NCBI GenBank assembly: GCA_934565855.1
Contig: CAKTIO010000004.1
Span: 1-64,000 of the forward strand
Direction: 5' to 3'
DNA length: 64,000 nucleotides
DNA from: an uncultured Dysosmobacter sp.
GTDB taxonomy: Bacteria; Bacillota; Clostridia; Oscillospirales; Oscillospiraceae
In this document: one piece after another, positions 1 to 8,402 of the stretch
How positions within the stretch are numbered: position 1 is the stretch's first letter
How the letters are laid out: every line of letters starts with the position of its first letter
Program-made: the position numbers and the translations under genes
Notes under the pieces: model-generated
Databases searched by the model: none
What the model was told of the DNA's origin: nothing
Seen by the model: only the letters and a program-made list of their open reading frames with translations

Positions 1-7
1 AGCAAAG

Positions 8-42
8 ACAATTATGGTTTTACTTAGTAAAACCATAATTGT
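8..42. repeat. 16-bp perfect inverted repeat upstream of helicase gene
   Basis: Positions 8-23 and 27-42 are perfect reverse complements separated by TTA. The arms are AT-rich and no T-run follows on either strand, so an intrinsic terminator is unlikely. An operator, a leader-RNA hairpin or an element end are all possible. No ORF covers it. The rest of 43-252 holds no convincing gene but repeats the 11-mer CCTTACTTACC at 77-87 and 213-223. Confidence 0.6.
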
Positions 43-252
43 GCTTCTGGTACATTTCCTTGGCAACGAAGGTACACCTTACTTACCGCTGAAAATTTTA
101 TAAAGTCAGTTGAAAAGTCGTCTAAATTCGTTGAATTTGGGCGGCTTTTTGCTGTTTGTTATTCTATCACAGCAAATATGAAATTGCAACCTACCCTGGT
201 AATTGAAGTGTACCTTACTTACCAAGGCACATTATGTGAGGGGAGGATGGCA

Positions 253-2742
253 ATGATCGGGCTATATGCGCACAACCGGGCAGCATATGAGGCGGCAGCC
301 GCTATGCTGGACGAGACCGGAAAGGCTGCGGTCATCCATCCCACCGGCACAGGAAAGTCCTTCATTGCCTTTAAGCTTTGCGAGGACCACCCGGACAAGA
401 CGGTGTGCTGGCTGTCTCCCTCCGAGTATATTTTCCAGACACAGCGGGAAAATCTGGCGGTGACTGGCGCTCCGGTTCCTCAGAATATCTGCTTTTACAC
501 CTATGCCAAATTGATGAAAATGAGCGAAGCGGAGCTCTCTGGACTTCATGCAGATTATGTGATCCTGGATGAGTTCCACCGCTGCGGCGCGGAGATGTGG
601 GGACTGGGTGTAAAGCGGCTGCTGAAATGCTATCCCAAGGCTCCCGTGCTGGGGCTGTCAGCGACTAACGTCCGGTATCTGGATAATCAGCGGGATATGG
701 CGGCGGAGCTGTTTGACGGGAATGTGGCGTCTGAGATCTCCCTGGGCGAGGCGATCGTCCGGGGAATTCTTCATGCCCCGCGGTATGTGCTGTCCATCTA
801 TTCCTATCAAAAGGACCTGCTCTCTTATGAGCGGAGGGTCCGGAACGCCAAAAATCCGGCAGTACGGGAAAAAGCGGAGCAGTATCTAGAAGCACTGCGC
901 CGGGCGCTGCAGCAGGCAGAGGGCTTGGACGAGGTATTTGACAGACAGATGCAGGACCGGTACGGAAAGTACATCGTGTTCTGCTCCAATGCGGAGCATA
1001 TGGCGCAAATGCAGGAGAAGGTGCCGGAGTGGTTTTCCAGGGTGGATGAGGACCCGCATGTCTATTCCGCCTATTCCAGCGATCCGGAGACCAGCGAGGC
1101 GTTTGCTCAGTTCAAAAAGGACCGGAGCCATCATCTGAAGCTGCTGTTCTGCATCGACATGCTGAATGAGGGGATCCATCTGGACGATATCAGCGGCGTC
1201 ATTCTGCTACGCCCCACGGTGTCCCCCATTATCTATAAGCAGCAGATCGGACGGGCGCTGGCTGCAAACCGGAAGCGGGATACCGTGATCTTCGACGTGG
1301 TGCTGAATATCGAAAACCTGTATAGCATCGGCGCGGTGGAAGAGGAAATGCAGCTGGCAATGACCTATTACCGGTCACAGGGTCGGGAGGACCTGATCCA
1401 GCAGGAGCATTTTCAGATCATTGATGAGGTGCGGGACTGCCGGGAGCTGTTTGCGGCGCTGAACGATACGCTGACAGCCTCCTGGGACCTGATGTACCAG
1501 AAGGCGGAGGAATATTACGAAGCGAACCACCATCTGGAGATCCCCAAGCGCTACCGGACGGCAGAGGGCTACTCTCTGGGACAGTGGCTGCTGACGCAGC
1601 GGAAGGTGCGGGCAGGAGAGGTTTACGGAAGGCTGGGCGCGGAACGGATCGCCAAGCTGGATGCCATCGGCATGGTGTGGGACAGCTATCGGGACCTCTC
1701 CTGGAACCGGAATTATCAAGCCGCGCAGAAGTATTTTGAGATCCACGGAAATTTGAATGTTCCCGCCGGTTATGAAACCGCAGACGGGGTGCGGCTGGGG
1801 AGATGGATCTCCAACCTCCGGACATACCGGAAGAATCAGGCGCAGCAGCACTACCTGTCCCAAGAACGCATCCGCGCATTAGATGCCATCGGCATGACGT
1901 GGAATGTTTCGGACCAGCTGTGGCAGCAGTATTACGCCGCGTGTCTGGAATACTTCCGGGAGCATCATGATCTGGAGGTCCCGCTGTCGTATGTGACAGA
2001 GAGCGGCGTTCGTCTGGGAACGTGGCTCCATGCGGTACGGAGCGCCTGCCGCAACCCGGAAAAGAGAAAGCAGCTTTCAGAGGAGCAGATCCAGGCGCTG
2101 AATGAGCTGGGCATGACCTGGCGAAAGAGGTCTGACACGCAGTGGGAGCGCGGCTATGCCGCGGCAGCTGCGTACCATAAGACCTTTGGAGATTTGAATG
2201 TGCCGACCACCTACCAGACACCGGATGGCTTCCGGCTGGGACGGTGGCTGTGCCGCCAGCGGGAGCGGCAGGATATGCCGGCTGCCCAGCAGGCAAAGCT
2301 GGACCGCTTGGGAATGACCTGGAAAAAGGTAGATTCCTGGGAAGAACGGCTGACGCTGGCACAGTCCTATTACCATAGGTATGGCAACTTGGATGTCCCG
2401 GCAGATTACGTGGAAAACGGTATCTGGCTGGGGAAATGGCTGGATCAGCAGCGGCAGGTCTATCTGGGCAAGCAGAGCGGAAAGACCTTGTCCAAGGAGC
2501 AGATCCGGGCGCTGGAGCAGATCGGAATGTGCTGGACCGGAAAGCAGGAACGAGTATGGCAGGAGCAGTACGCACAGGCACGGCAGTATTTTGAAACATA
2601 TGGTTCTTTGCGAATCCCGGCAAATTATGTGGCTTCCAATGGAAAGCGGCTGGACCTGTGGGTCCGGAAACAGAAAAAGGCACAGAAGGATGGAAAGCTG
2701 TCTTCGGAACAGGTGCGGAGCCTGAAACAGATCGGCTTTTAA
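253..2742 (+). CDS. DEAD/DEAH-type helicase with six C-terminal helicase-associated (HA) repeats
   Basis: This encodes an SF2 helicase of about 829 residues. Motif I (HPTGTGKS) is near residue 28, motif II reads DEFH near residue 105, motif III is GLSAT and motif VI is QQIGRALA. From about nt 1489 to the end the protein consists of six tandem repeats of about 65-70 residues, each with a pattern like Y-x-x-HxxLxVPxxY, a central LGxWL and a closing LxxIGMxW; this is the helicase-associated domain pattern. The ATG at 253 is preferred because GGGAGG lies 7 bases upstream; for the ATG at 247 it would be immediately adjacent. The polysaccharide genes follow after 23 bases. A nucleic acid-dependent ATPase is well supported; its biological role is not visible. 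It could be a mobile or defence-related helicase, or regulate the locus. Confidence 0.85.
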   Translation: MIGLYAHNRAAYEAAAAMLDETGKAAVIHPTGTGKSFIAFKLCEDHPDKTVCWLSPSEYIFQTQRENLAVTGAPVPQNICFYTYAKLMKMSEAELSGLHADYVILDEFHRCGAEMWGLGVKRLLKCYPKAPVLGLSATNVRYLDNQRDMAAELFDGNVASEISLGEAIVRGILHAPRYVLSIYSYQKDLLSYERRVRNAKNPAVREKAEQYLEALRRALQQAEGLDEVFDRQMQDRYGKYIVFCSNAEHMAQMQEKVPEWFSRVDEDPHVYSAYSSDPETSEAFAQFKKDRSHHLKLLFCIDMLNEGIHLDDISGVILLRPTVSPIIYKQQIGRALAANRKRDTVIFDVVLNIENLYSIGAVEEEMQLAMTYYRSQGREDLIQQEHFQIIDEVRDCRELFAALNDTLTASWDLMYQKAEEYYEANHHLEIPKRYRTAEGYSLGQWLLTQRKVRAGEVYGRLGAERIAKLDAIGMVWDSYRDLSWNRNYQAAQKYFEIHGNLNVPAGYETADGVRLGRWISNLRTYRKNQAQQHYLSQERIRALDAIGMTWNVSDQLWQQYYAACLEYFREHHDLEVPLSYVTESGVRLGTWLHAVRSACRNPEKRKQLSEEQIQALNELGMTWRKRSDTQWERGYAAAAAYHKTFGDLNVPTTYQTPDGFRLGRWLCRQRERQDMPAAQQAKLDRLGMTWKKVDSWEERLTLAQSYYHRYGNLDVPADYVENGIWLGKWLDQQRQVYLGKQSGKTLSKEQIRALEQIGMCWTGKQERVWQEQYAQARQYFETYGSLRIPANYVASNGKRLDLWVRKQKKAQKDGKLSSEQVRSLKQIGF

Positions 2743-2765
2743 ACATGGAGGGAGGCGTCTGCCGT

Positions 2766-3284
2766 ATGAACCAAAAGCTCCTGATCCTTGGCGTGGGGCG
2801 ATGCGGACAGATGGCGAGAGAAATTGCGGAGGCAATGGGATGCTTCCCGCAGATCGATTTTCTGGATGACCAGGCGTCCGGAGCGGTGGGGAAGCTGCTG
2901 GACTATGAGCGGTTTTCCACAGAATATGCCTATGCCATCCCGGCGATGGAAAGTGGGATACAGCGGCTAAAGTGGATCCGGAAGCTGGAGGAGAGCTGCT
3001 ACAAGATCCCTGTTTTGCTCCATCCCCGGGCGTATGTCTCTCCGTCGGCACAGCTGATGAAAGGGACCATTGTGGAACCGATGGCGGTGGTGCAGACGAA
3101 TACCACGGTCGCCATCGGCTGTTTGCTTTCAGCAGGCGCGGTGGTGGAACAGAATTGCTTCATTGGCGATGGCTGTCATATCGGCTGCAATGCGTCTGTG
3201 CCGGCAGGGACCATTCTCCCGGCACAGACGAAGGTGATTTGCAGCTGTCTGTACCAGCCACTGTCTCTGCAGGAAGATGCGTAA
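2766..3284 (+). CDS. Sugar O-acyltransferase, NeuD/PglD-like left-handed beta-helix protein
   Basis: The 172-residue product opens with a nucleotide-binding-like segment (LILGVGRCGQM, residues about 4-14). From about residue 85 it shows the imperfect hexapeptide repeats of acyl-CoA-dependent acetyltransferases (for example IVEPMAVVQTNTTV and IGDGCHIGCNASV). This architecture is that of NeuD/PglD enzymes, which acetylate an amino-sugar nucleotide or sialic-acid-like sugar in the cytoplasm. GGAGGGAGG lies about 10 bases upstream of the ATG. The next gene, a lipid-carrier sugar transferase, starts 5 bases after the stop; acyltransferase and initiating transferase are adjacent in the same way in bacillosamine and related pathways. 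The exact substrate cannot be read from sequence. Confidence 0.8.
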   Translation: MNQKLLILGVGRCGQMAREIAEAMGCFPQIDFLDDQASGAVGKLLDYERFSTEYAYAIPAMESGIQRLKWIRKLEESCYKIPVLLHPRAYVSPSAQLMKGTIVEPMAVVQTNTTVAIGCLLSAGAVVEQNCFIGDGCHIGCNASVPAGTILPAQTKVICSCLYQPLSLQEDA

Positions 3285-3289
3285 ATTGT

Positions 3290-3904
3290 ATGTATAAACA
3301 CTTTTTTAAACGATTCATCGATATTGTCCTGTCTTTGATCGGATTGCTGCTGCTTGCCATCCCCATGCTTGTGGTGGCGGTGATTATCAAGCTGGATTCT
3401 CCGGGACCGGTGTTTTTCAAGCAGAAACGGGTAGGACGTGGAAAGACCTATTTCATGATCTGGAAATTCCGCTCCATGCCTGTCCAGGCGCCTCACGATA
3501 TGCCTACACACCTGCTGCAAAACGCAGATGCCATGCTGAGCAAATGGCAGCGCTTTGAACGGCAGGCGTCCATAGACGAATTGCCGCAGCTATTCAATAT
3601 TTTGAAGGGTGATATGTCTATCATTGGTCCCCGCCCAGCACTGTGGAACCAGGAGGACCTGATCGCCCTGCGGGATACATACGGCGCCAATGACGTCCGC
3701 CCGGGCTTGACCGGGTGGGCGCAGATCAACGGACGGGATGAACTAACACTGGAAGAAAAAGCCCGTCTGGATGGAGAGTATGTCCAGCATATGAGCTTTG
3801 CTTTTGACTGCAGGTGCTTTTTCGGCACTATTGGCAAGGTCCTCCGGCATGAAGGAGTCGTAGAGGGCGCACAGGACGGAAAAAAGGAAAAGACCAACGT
3901 ATGA
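3290..3904 (+). CDS. Undecaprenyl-phosphate sugar-1-phosphate transferase (initiating transferase)
   Basis: This 204-residue protein is a short, single-domain member of the bacterial sugar transferase family (PglC/WcaJ C-terminal type). One hydrophobic membrane segment lies at residues about 8-32. It is followed by the family signatures DSPGPVFFKQKRVG, WKFRSM, SIIGPRP and VRPGLTGWAQINGRD. Such enzymes attach the first sugar phosphate to undecaprenyl phosphate and so start repeat-unit assembly. The ATG at 3290 is chosen because homologues begin with a short basic stretch (MYKHFFKRF) right before the membrane segment; the open frame extends further upstream but overlaps the previous gene. Its end overlaps the next start (ATGA, 3901-3904), indicating translational coupling. 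Confidence 0.92.
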   Translation: MYKHFFKRFIDIVLSLIGLLLLAIPMLVVAVIIKLDSPGPVFFKQKRVGRGKTYFMIWKFRSMPVQAPHDMPTHLLQNADAMLSKWQRFERQASIDELPQLFNILKGDMSIIGPRPALWNQEDLIALRDTYGANDVRPGLTGWAQINGRDELTLEEKARLDGEYVQHMSFAFDCRCFFGTIGKVLRHEGVVEGAQDGKKEKTNV

Positions 3905-4773
3905 GGATCTTGATCACCGGAGTTCACAGCTATATCGGCACTTCCTTTCAGACATATATGGCGTCCCGCCAGCCGGATTGGCAGATAGATACGGTCAGCC
4001 TGCGGGATGAACAGTGGCGGGAGATATGCTTTTCCCACTATGACACAGTGCTTCACGCTGCTGGAATCGCCCATGCGGACCGGGGAAAAATCAGCCGGGA
4101 ACGGGAGCGCCTTTACTATCAGGTCAATACGGAGCTGACAGTGGAGACCGCTGAAAAAGCAAAGGCGGATGGTGCGGGGCAATTTCTTTATCTGAGCAGC
4201 GCCATCATTTACGGGGACAGCGCGCCAATCGGAAAGGCGAAGATCATCACGGCGGAAACTCCGCCCGCTCCCCAAAGCTGTTACGGAGACAGTAAGCTGC
4301 AGGCAGAGCTGCGGCTGCGTCCGCTGGATTCTCCGGACTTTCACGTTGCCATTCTCCGTCTGCCGATGGTTTATGGACCGGGCAGCAGGGGAAATTATCC
4401 GCGGCTGGCAAAAGCAGCGGTCCGGCTTCCTGTGTTTCCAATGATCCGGAACCAACGGTCCATGCTGTATGTGGAAAATCTATGTGAGTTTCTCCGTCTG
4501 GTGATAAAGAACTGGGAATCCGGCACGTTTTACCCGCAGAACGGGGAATATGTATGTACGTCAGAGATGGTAAGAGAAATTGCGAAGGCACACAGTCACA
4601 GGCTTTGGCTGGTAAAGGGATTTCAACCCATGCTGCAGCTGGCGGAGCATGGCTCCGGGCTGGTGACCAAGGTGTTTGGAAATCTTGCATATGCACAGGA
4701 GCTGAGCCAATATCCGGAGAACTACCGGGTATGTTCCTTTGCAGAATCCATCCGGCGAACAGAGCAGAAATGA
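3901..4773 (+). CDS. NAD-dependent epimerase/dehydratase (extended SDR)
   Basis: The 290-residue product is an extended short-chain dehydrogenase. It has an N-terminal Rossmann fingerprint (ITGVHSYIGTSF), the catalytic serine region YLSSAIIYG and the YxxxK pair in YGDSKLQAE. The RLPMVYGPGSRGNYPRL stretch fits GalE/WbiB-like nucleotide-sugar epimerases or reductases. It most likely makes or modifies the sugar nucleotide used by the adjacent initiating transferase, acting in the cytoplasm. Its start codon overlaps the preceding stop by 4 bases, and the next gene begins 10 bases later at a TTG. The specific reaction (4-epimerase or 4-reductase) cannot be assigned from motifs alone. Confidence 0.82.
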   Translation: MRILITGVHSYIGTSFQTYMASRQPDWQIDTVSLRDEQWREICFSHYDTVLHAAGIAHADRGKISRERERLYYQVNTELTVETAEKAKADGAGQFLYLSSAIIYGDSAPIGKAKIITAETPPAPQSCYGDSKLQAELRLRPLDSPDFHVAILRLPMVYGPGSRGNYPRLAKAAVRLPVFPMIRNQRSMLYVENLCEFLRLVIKNWESGTFYPQNGEYVCTSEMVREIAKAHSHRLWLVKGFQPMLQLAEHGSGLVTKVFGNLAYAQELSQYPENYRVCSFAESIRRTEQK

Positions 4774-4783
4774 GGACACAGGC

Positions 4784-5902
4784 TTGAATATTACGATCGT
4801 CAACTGTTTTGACACTTACGAACACCGGGTAGAGCTGCTGAAGCGGACGCTGGAGGCGGAAGGACACCTGGTATCGGTGGTGACCTCGAACTTCCGGCAC
4901 ATGAAAAAGTGCCTGCGGACGGAATGTCCGCCAGACTTTGAGCTGGTGAAGGCTCGTCCATATTATAAAAATCTGTCAGTTGCCAGACTGCGTTCCCATG
5001 CCGCATTCGCAAAAGCCGCCCTTGCCTGTGCGGCGGAGAAGGAACCGGAATTGCTGTGGGTGCTGGTCCCGCCCAATTCCCTTGTGAAGCGGGCGGCGGT
5101 TTACAAGAAGAAGCACCCGGATAAAAAGCTGGTTCTGGACTTTATTGACATGTGGCCGGAGAGTATGCCCATTACCCGTTTTAAAGATTTGCCGCCGTTT
5201 ACTGCATGGCGTGATCTGCGGGACCGGTATGTAAACGAGGCGGATATGGTGGTCACAGAGTGCAGCCTGTTCTGGGAGACGCTGGAGAAGAGCTGCCCCA
5301 GAGAAAAACTGCAGACACTGTATCTGGCACGGGATTTCCAGCTATACCGCTTCGTGAATACACCGCCGAAGGATAAGATTGCCCTGTGCTATCTGGGGTC
5401 TATCAATAACATCATTGATATTCCCTGCATTGGAGAGATCATCCGGAAATTTGATTTGCCGGTAGAGCTGCACATTATTGGAGACGGCGAAAAACGGGAG
5501 GAATTGTGCGAAACGGCGCGAGATGCCGGGGCGGAAGTGGTTTTTCACGGGATCATCTACGACCCAAAAAAGAAGCAGGCAATTTTTGACCGCTGCCACG
5601 CGGGACTGAACATTATGAAGAGCAGCGTCTATGTAGGCTTGACCATGAAAAGCATGGACTATTTTGCCGCATCGCTGCCGGTCATCAACAATATTCAGGG
5701 AGACACCTGGGATTTCATTGAGCAGCATCCCATTGGCATCAACTATTCGCCGGAGACCAGACTGTCCGGCGCAAAGCTTCAGATTCTGCAAAGCCGGAGA
5801 GAGCAGGTCCGCGCCTTTTACGACACTTACTTCTCAGAAAGGGTATTTGCCATTCGGGTGCGGGAGATCCTGAAAGCGCTTTTCCCGGGAGAGACAACAT
5901 AA
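4784..5902 (+). CDS. Glycosyltransferase, GT4-like (GT-B fold)
   Basis: This is a 372-residue glycosyltransferase. It starts with ITIVNCFDTYEHRVELL, where the HRV segment resembles donor-independent N-terminal domains of group 1 transferases. Further on are the interdomain LCYLGSINNIID, LHIIGDGEKREEL and VVFHGIIYD stretches typical of the nucleotide-sugar-binding C-terminal domain. The TTG at 4784 is preferred: GAGG is centred about 9 bases upstream, and the protein then begins directly with the first beta strand. The open frame upstream of it lies inside the preceding gene. It probably adds one of the sugars after the initiating sugar, at the cytoplasmic membrane face. Donor and acceptor are unknown. 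Confidence 0.8.
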   Translation: MNITIVNCFDTYEHRVELLKRTLEAEGHLVSVVTSNFRHMKKCLRTECPPDFELVKARPYYKNLSVARLRSHAAFAKAALACAAEKEPELLWVLVPPNSLVKRAAVYKKKHPDKKLVLDFIDMWPESMPITRFKDLPPFTAWRDLRDRYVNEADMVVTECSLFWETLEKSCPREKLQTLYLARDFQLYRFVNTPPKDKIALCYLGSINNIIDIPCIGEIIRKFDLPVELHIIGDGEKREELCETARDAGAEVVFHGIIYDPKKKQAIFDRCHAGLNIMKSSVYVGLTMKSMDYFAASLPVINNIQGDTWDFIEQHPIGINYSPETRLSGAKLQILQSRREQVRAFYDTYFSERVFAIRVREILKALFPGETT

Positions 5903-5937
5903 AACAGCAATGACATATCAGAAAGGGACTACATAGC

Positions 5938-6816
5938 ATGAAAGGTATTATTCTGGCTGGCGGCAGCGGAACGAGACTGTACCCGCTGACGATGGTCACC
6001 TCCAAGCAGCTGCTTCCCATTTACGACAAGCCCATGATCTATTATCCGCTGTCCACACTGATGCTGGCGGGGATCCGGGATATTCTCATCATTTCCACAC
6101 CGCATGACCTGCCCAATTTTGAACGGCTGCTGGGAGATGGCAGCCAGTTTGGTATTCGGCTTTTCTACAAGGTTCAGCCCTCTCCGGATGGTCTGGCGCA
6201 GGCGTTTATTCTGGGCGAGGAATTTGTTGGCGATGACCGCTGCGCCATGATTTTGGGTGACAACATCTTTTACGGCGCGGGAGTGACGCAGCATCTGAAG
6301 CAGGCAGTGGCACAGGAGAGCGGTGCAACGGTATTCGGCTATTATGTGGACGATCCGGAGCGCTTTGGTGTGGTAGAGTTCGATGAAAACGGAAGGGCGG
6401 TCTCTGTGGAGGAAAAACCCGCTGAACCAAAGAGCAACTATGCCATTACCGGACTGTATTTTTATGATAAAAAGGTTTGCCAGCGGGCAAAGGCACTGAA
6501 GCCCTCCGCCCGGGGAGAATTGGAGATTACCGATTTGAACCGGATCTATCTGGAGGAGGGCAGTCTGAACGTCATTACACTGGGACGCGGCTATGCCTGG
6601 CTGGATACCGGAACGGTGGACTCTCTGTCGGAGGCATCGGAGTTTGTCCGGGTCATTGAGACCCGGGAGGGCGTGCAGATCTCCGCTCCGGAGGAAATTG
6701 CTTTCCGCAATGGCTGGATCACGAAGGAAAAGCTGGAGGAGTCGGCGGACCTGTATGGAAAATCTCCTTACGGCAAGCATCTGCGGAATGTGGCGCAGGG
6801 GAAGTATATGTATTGA
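5938..6816 (+). CDS. rfbA: Glucose-1-phosphate thymidylyltransferase (RmlA)
   Basis: The 292-residue length is standard for RmlA. The nucleotide-binding signature [11 protein letters not shown] lies near residue 7, followed by [18 protein letters not shown] and the LAWLDTGT-like sequence [11 protein letters not shown] in the C-terminal part. The enzyme makes dTDP-glucose from glucose-1-phosphate and dTTP, the first step of dTDP-L-rhamnose synthesis. It is followed within 8 bases by rfbC, then rfbB and rfbD, so all four pathway enzymes are present. A GAAAGGG ribosome binding site precedes the ATG. Confidence 0.97.
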   Translation: MKGIILAGGSGTRLYPLTMVTSKQLLPIYDKPMIYYPLSTLMLAGIRDILIISTPHDLPNFERLLGDGSQFGIRLFYKVQPSPDGLAQAFILGEEFVGDDRCAMILGDNIFYGAGVTQHLKQAVAQESGATVFGYYVDDPERFGVVEFDENGRAVSVEEKPAEPKSNYAITGLYFYDKKVCQRAKALKPSARGELEITDLNRIYLEEGSLNVITLGRGYAWLDTGTVDSLSEASEFVRVIETREGVQISAPEEIAFRNGWITKEKLEESADLYGKSPYGKHLRNVAQGKYMY

Positions 6817-6824
6817 GGTGCGGC

Positions 6825-7370
6825 ATGGACTTTATCAAAACAAAGATCGACGGCGTTGTAATTGTGGAGCCGAAGGTATTCGGCGACCACCGCGGCTTTT
6901 TCATGGAGAGCTATTCCAGGCGGGAATTTGAAAAGGCAGGACTTTTTTACGATTTTGTGCAGGACAACCACTCCCTGTCCACTGTAAAAGGAACGCTGCG
7001 CGGCATCCACTTCCAGCGGGGTGAAAAGGCACAGGCGAAGCTGGTGCGCTGCGTACGCGGAGGCGTGCTGGATGTGGCGGTGGACTTGCGCCCCAGCAGT
7101 CCGACCTATAAGCAGTGGGTGGCAGTAGAGCTGACGGAAGAAAACAAGCGTCAGCTGCTGATTCCCCGGGGCTTTGGTCACGGCTTTGTGACCCTGACGG
7201 ACCATGTGGAATTTCTCTACAAGGCAGATAACTACTATGCGCCCGAGGCAGATGGCGGTATTCGCTGGAACGATCCAGAGCTGGCGGTGGATTGGGGCGT
7301 GGAGCATCCTATTCTCAGCCAGAAGGACGAGAACAATCCCTGGCTGAAAGACGCTGTAACAGGGTTTTAA
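6825..7370 (+). CDS. rfbC: dTDP-4-dehydrorhamnose 3,5-epimerase (RmlC)
   Basis: The 181-residue protein has the RmlC cupin pattern: DHRGFFMESYSRREFE, the catalytic histidine context LRGIHFQ, VRGGVLDVAVDLRP, and GFGHGFVTL with the second conserved histidine region. It converts dTDP-4-keto-6-deoxyglucose into the L-lyxo isomer. The ATG at 6825 is chosen because family members begin just before this motif and GAGGTG lies directly upstream; a TTG at 6813 is also in frame. The gene sits between rfbA and rfbB in the usual rml set. Confidence 0.96.
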   Translation: MDFIKTKIDGVVIVEPKVFGDHRGFFMESYSRREFEKAGLFYDFVQDNHSLSTVKGTLRGIHFQRGEKAQAKLVRCVRGGVLDVAVDLRPSSPTYKQWVAVELTEENKRQLLIPRGFGHGFVTLTDHVEFLYKADNYYAPEADGGIRWNDPELAVDWGVEHPILSQKDENNPWLKDAVTGF

Positions 7371-7382
7371 GGAGAGAGACAG

Positions 7383-8402
7383 ATGACAGTGATCGTAACA
7401 GGCGGCGCCGGCTTCATCGGCGGCAATTTCATTTACTATATGCTGAAAAACCACCCGGAGGACCGGGTGGTCTGCGTGGACTGCCTGACCTATGCGGGCA
7501 ATCTCTCTACCCTGAAAGTGGCAATGGAGCATCCCAATTTCCGGTTTTGCAGGATCAATATCTGCGACCGGGAGGCAGTGTACCGGCTGTTTGAAGAGGA
7601 GCATCCGGATGTGGTCATCAACTTCGCGGCAGAGAGCCATGTAGACCGTTCCATTGAAAATCCGGAGGTGTTCCTCCAGACAAACATTTTAGGGACCGCG
7701 GTGATGATGGATGCCTGCCGGAAATACGGGATTCAGCGGTATCATCAGGTTTCCACGGACGAGGTTTATGGAGATTTGCCTCTGGACCGCCCGGACCTGT
7801 TTTTTACCGAGGAGACGCCCATTCACACCAGCTCTCCTTACAGCAGCTCCAAGGCGGGAGCGGACCTGCTGGTGCTGGCGTACCACCGTACCTACGGCTT
7901 GCCGGTCACGGTTTCCCGCTGCTCTAACAACTATGGACCGTATCACTTCCCGGAGAAGCTGATTCCCCTGATGATCGCCAACGCCTTGGCGGATAAGCCG
8001 CTGCCTGTATATGGCGAGGGATTGAACGTGCGGGATTGGCTGTATGTGGAGGATCACTGCCGCGCCATTGACCTGATCGTCCGGAAGGGACGCGTGGGTG
8101 AGGTCTACAATGTGGGCGGACACAACGAGATGCGGAACATTGACATTGTAAAGCTGATCTGCAGGGAGTTGGGTAAGCCGGAGAGCCTGATCACCCATGT
8201 CACGGACCGCAAGGGACACGATATGCGCTATGCCATCGACCCAACGAAGATCCACAGAGAACTGGGCTGGCTGCCGGAGACCAGGTTCGCGGACGGCATC
8301 AAAAAGACCATCCAGTGGTATTTGGATAACCGGGAGTGGTGGGAGAATATCATCAACGGAGAGTACCAGAATTACTATGAGCGGATGTACGGAAACCGGT
8401 AA
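7383..8402 (+). CDS. rfbB: dTDP-glucose 4,6-dehydratase (RmlB)
   Basis: This is a 339-residue extended SDR enzyme. It has the Rossmann motif TGGAGFIGGNF at the N-terminus, NFAAESHVDRS, the STDEVYGDL segment carrying the catalytic Thr-Asp-Glu triad, YSSSKAGAD with the YxxxK pair, and the RDWLYVEDH motif. It makes dTDP-4-keto-6-deoxyglucose, the second step of dTDP-rhamnose synthesis. GGAGAGAGAC lies upstream of the ATG. The end overlaps the beginning of the following glycosyltransferase by 26 bases. Confidence 0.97.
   Translation: MTVIVTGGAGFIGGNFIYYMLKNHPEDRVVCVDCLTYAGNLSTLKVAMEHPNFRFCRINICDREAVYRLFEEEHPDVVINFAAESHVDRSIENPEVFLQTNILGTAVMMDACRKYGIQRYHQVSTDEVYGDLPLDRPDLFFTEETPIHTSSPYSSSKAGADLLVLAYHRTYGLPVTVSRCSNNYGPYHFPEKLIPLMIANALADKPLPVYGEGLNVRDWLYVEDHCRAIDLIVRKGRVGEVYNVGGHNEMRNIDIVKLICRELGKPESLITHVTDRKGHDMRYAIDPTKIHRELGWLPETRFADGIKKTIQWYLDNREWWENIINGEYQNYYERMYGNR

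Noticed and set aside
1418..2746. Long minus-strand ORF (442 codons) opposite the helicase
   Set aside because: It is Pro/Ser/Ala-rich without motifs, lacks a ribosome binding site and mirrors the codon bias of the real gene on the other strand.
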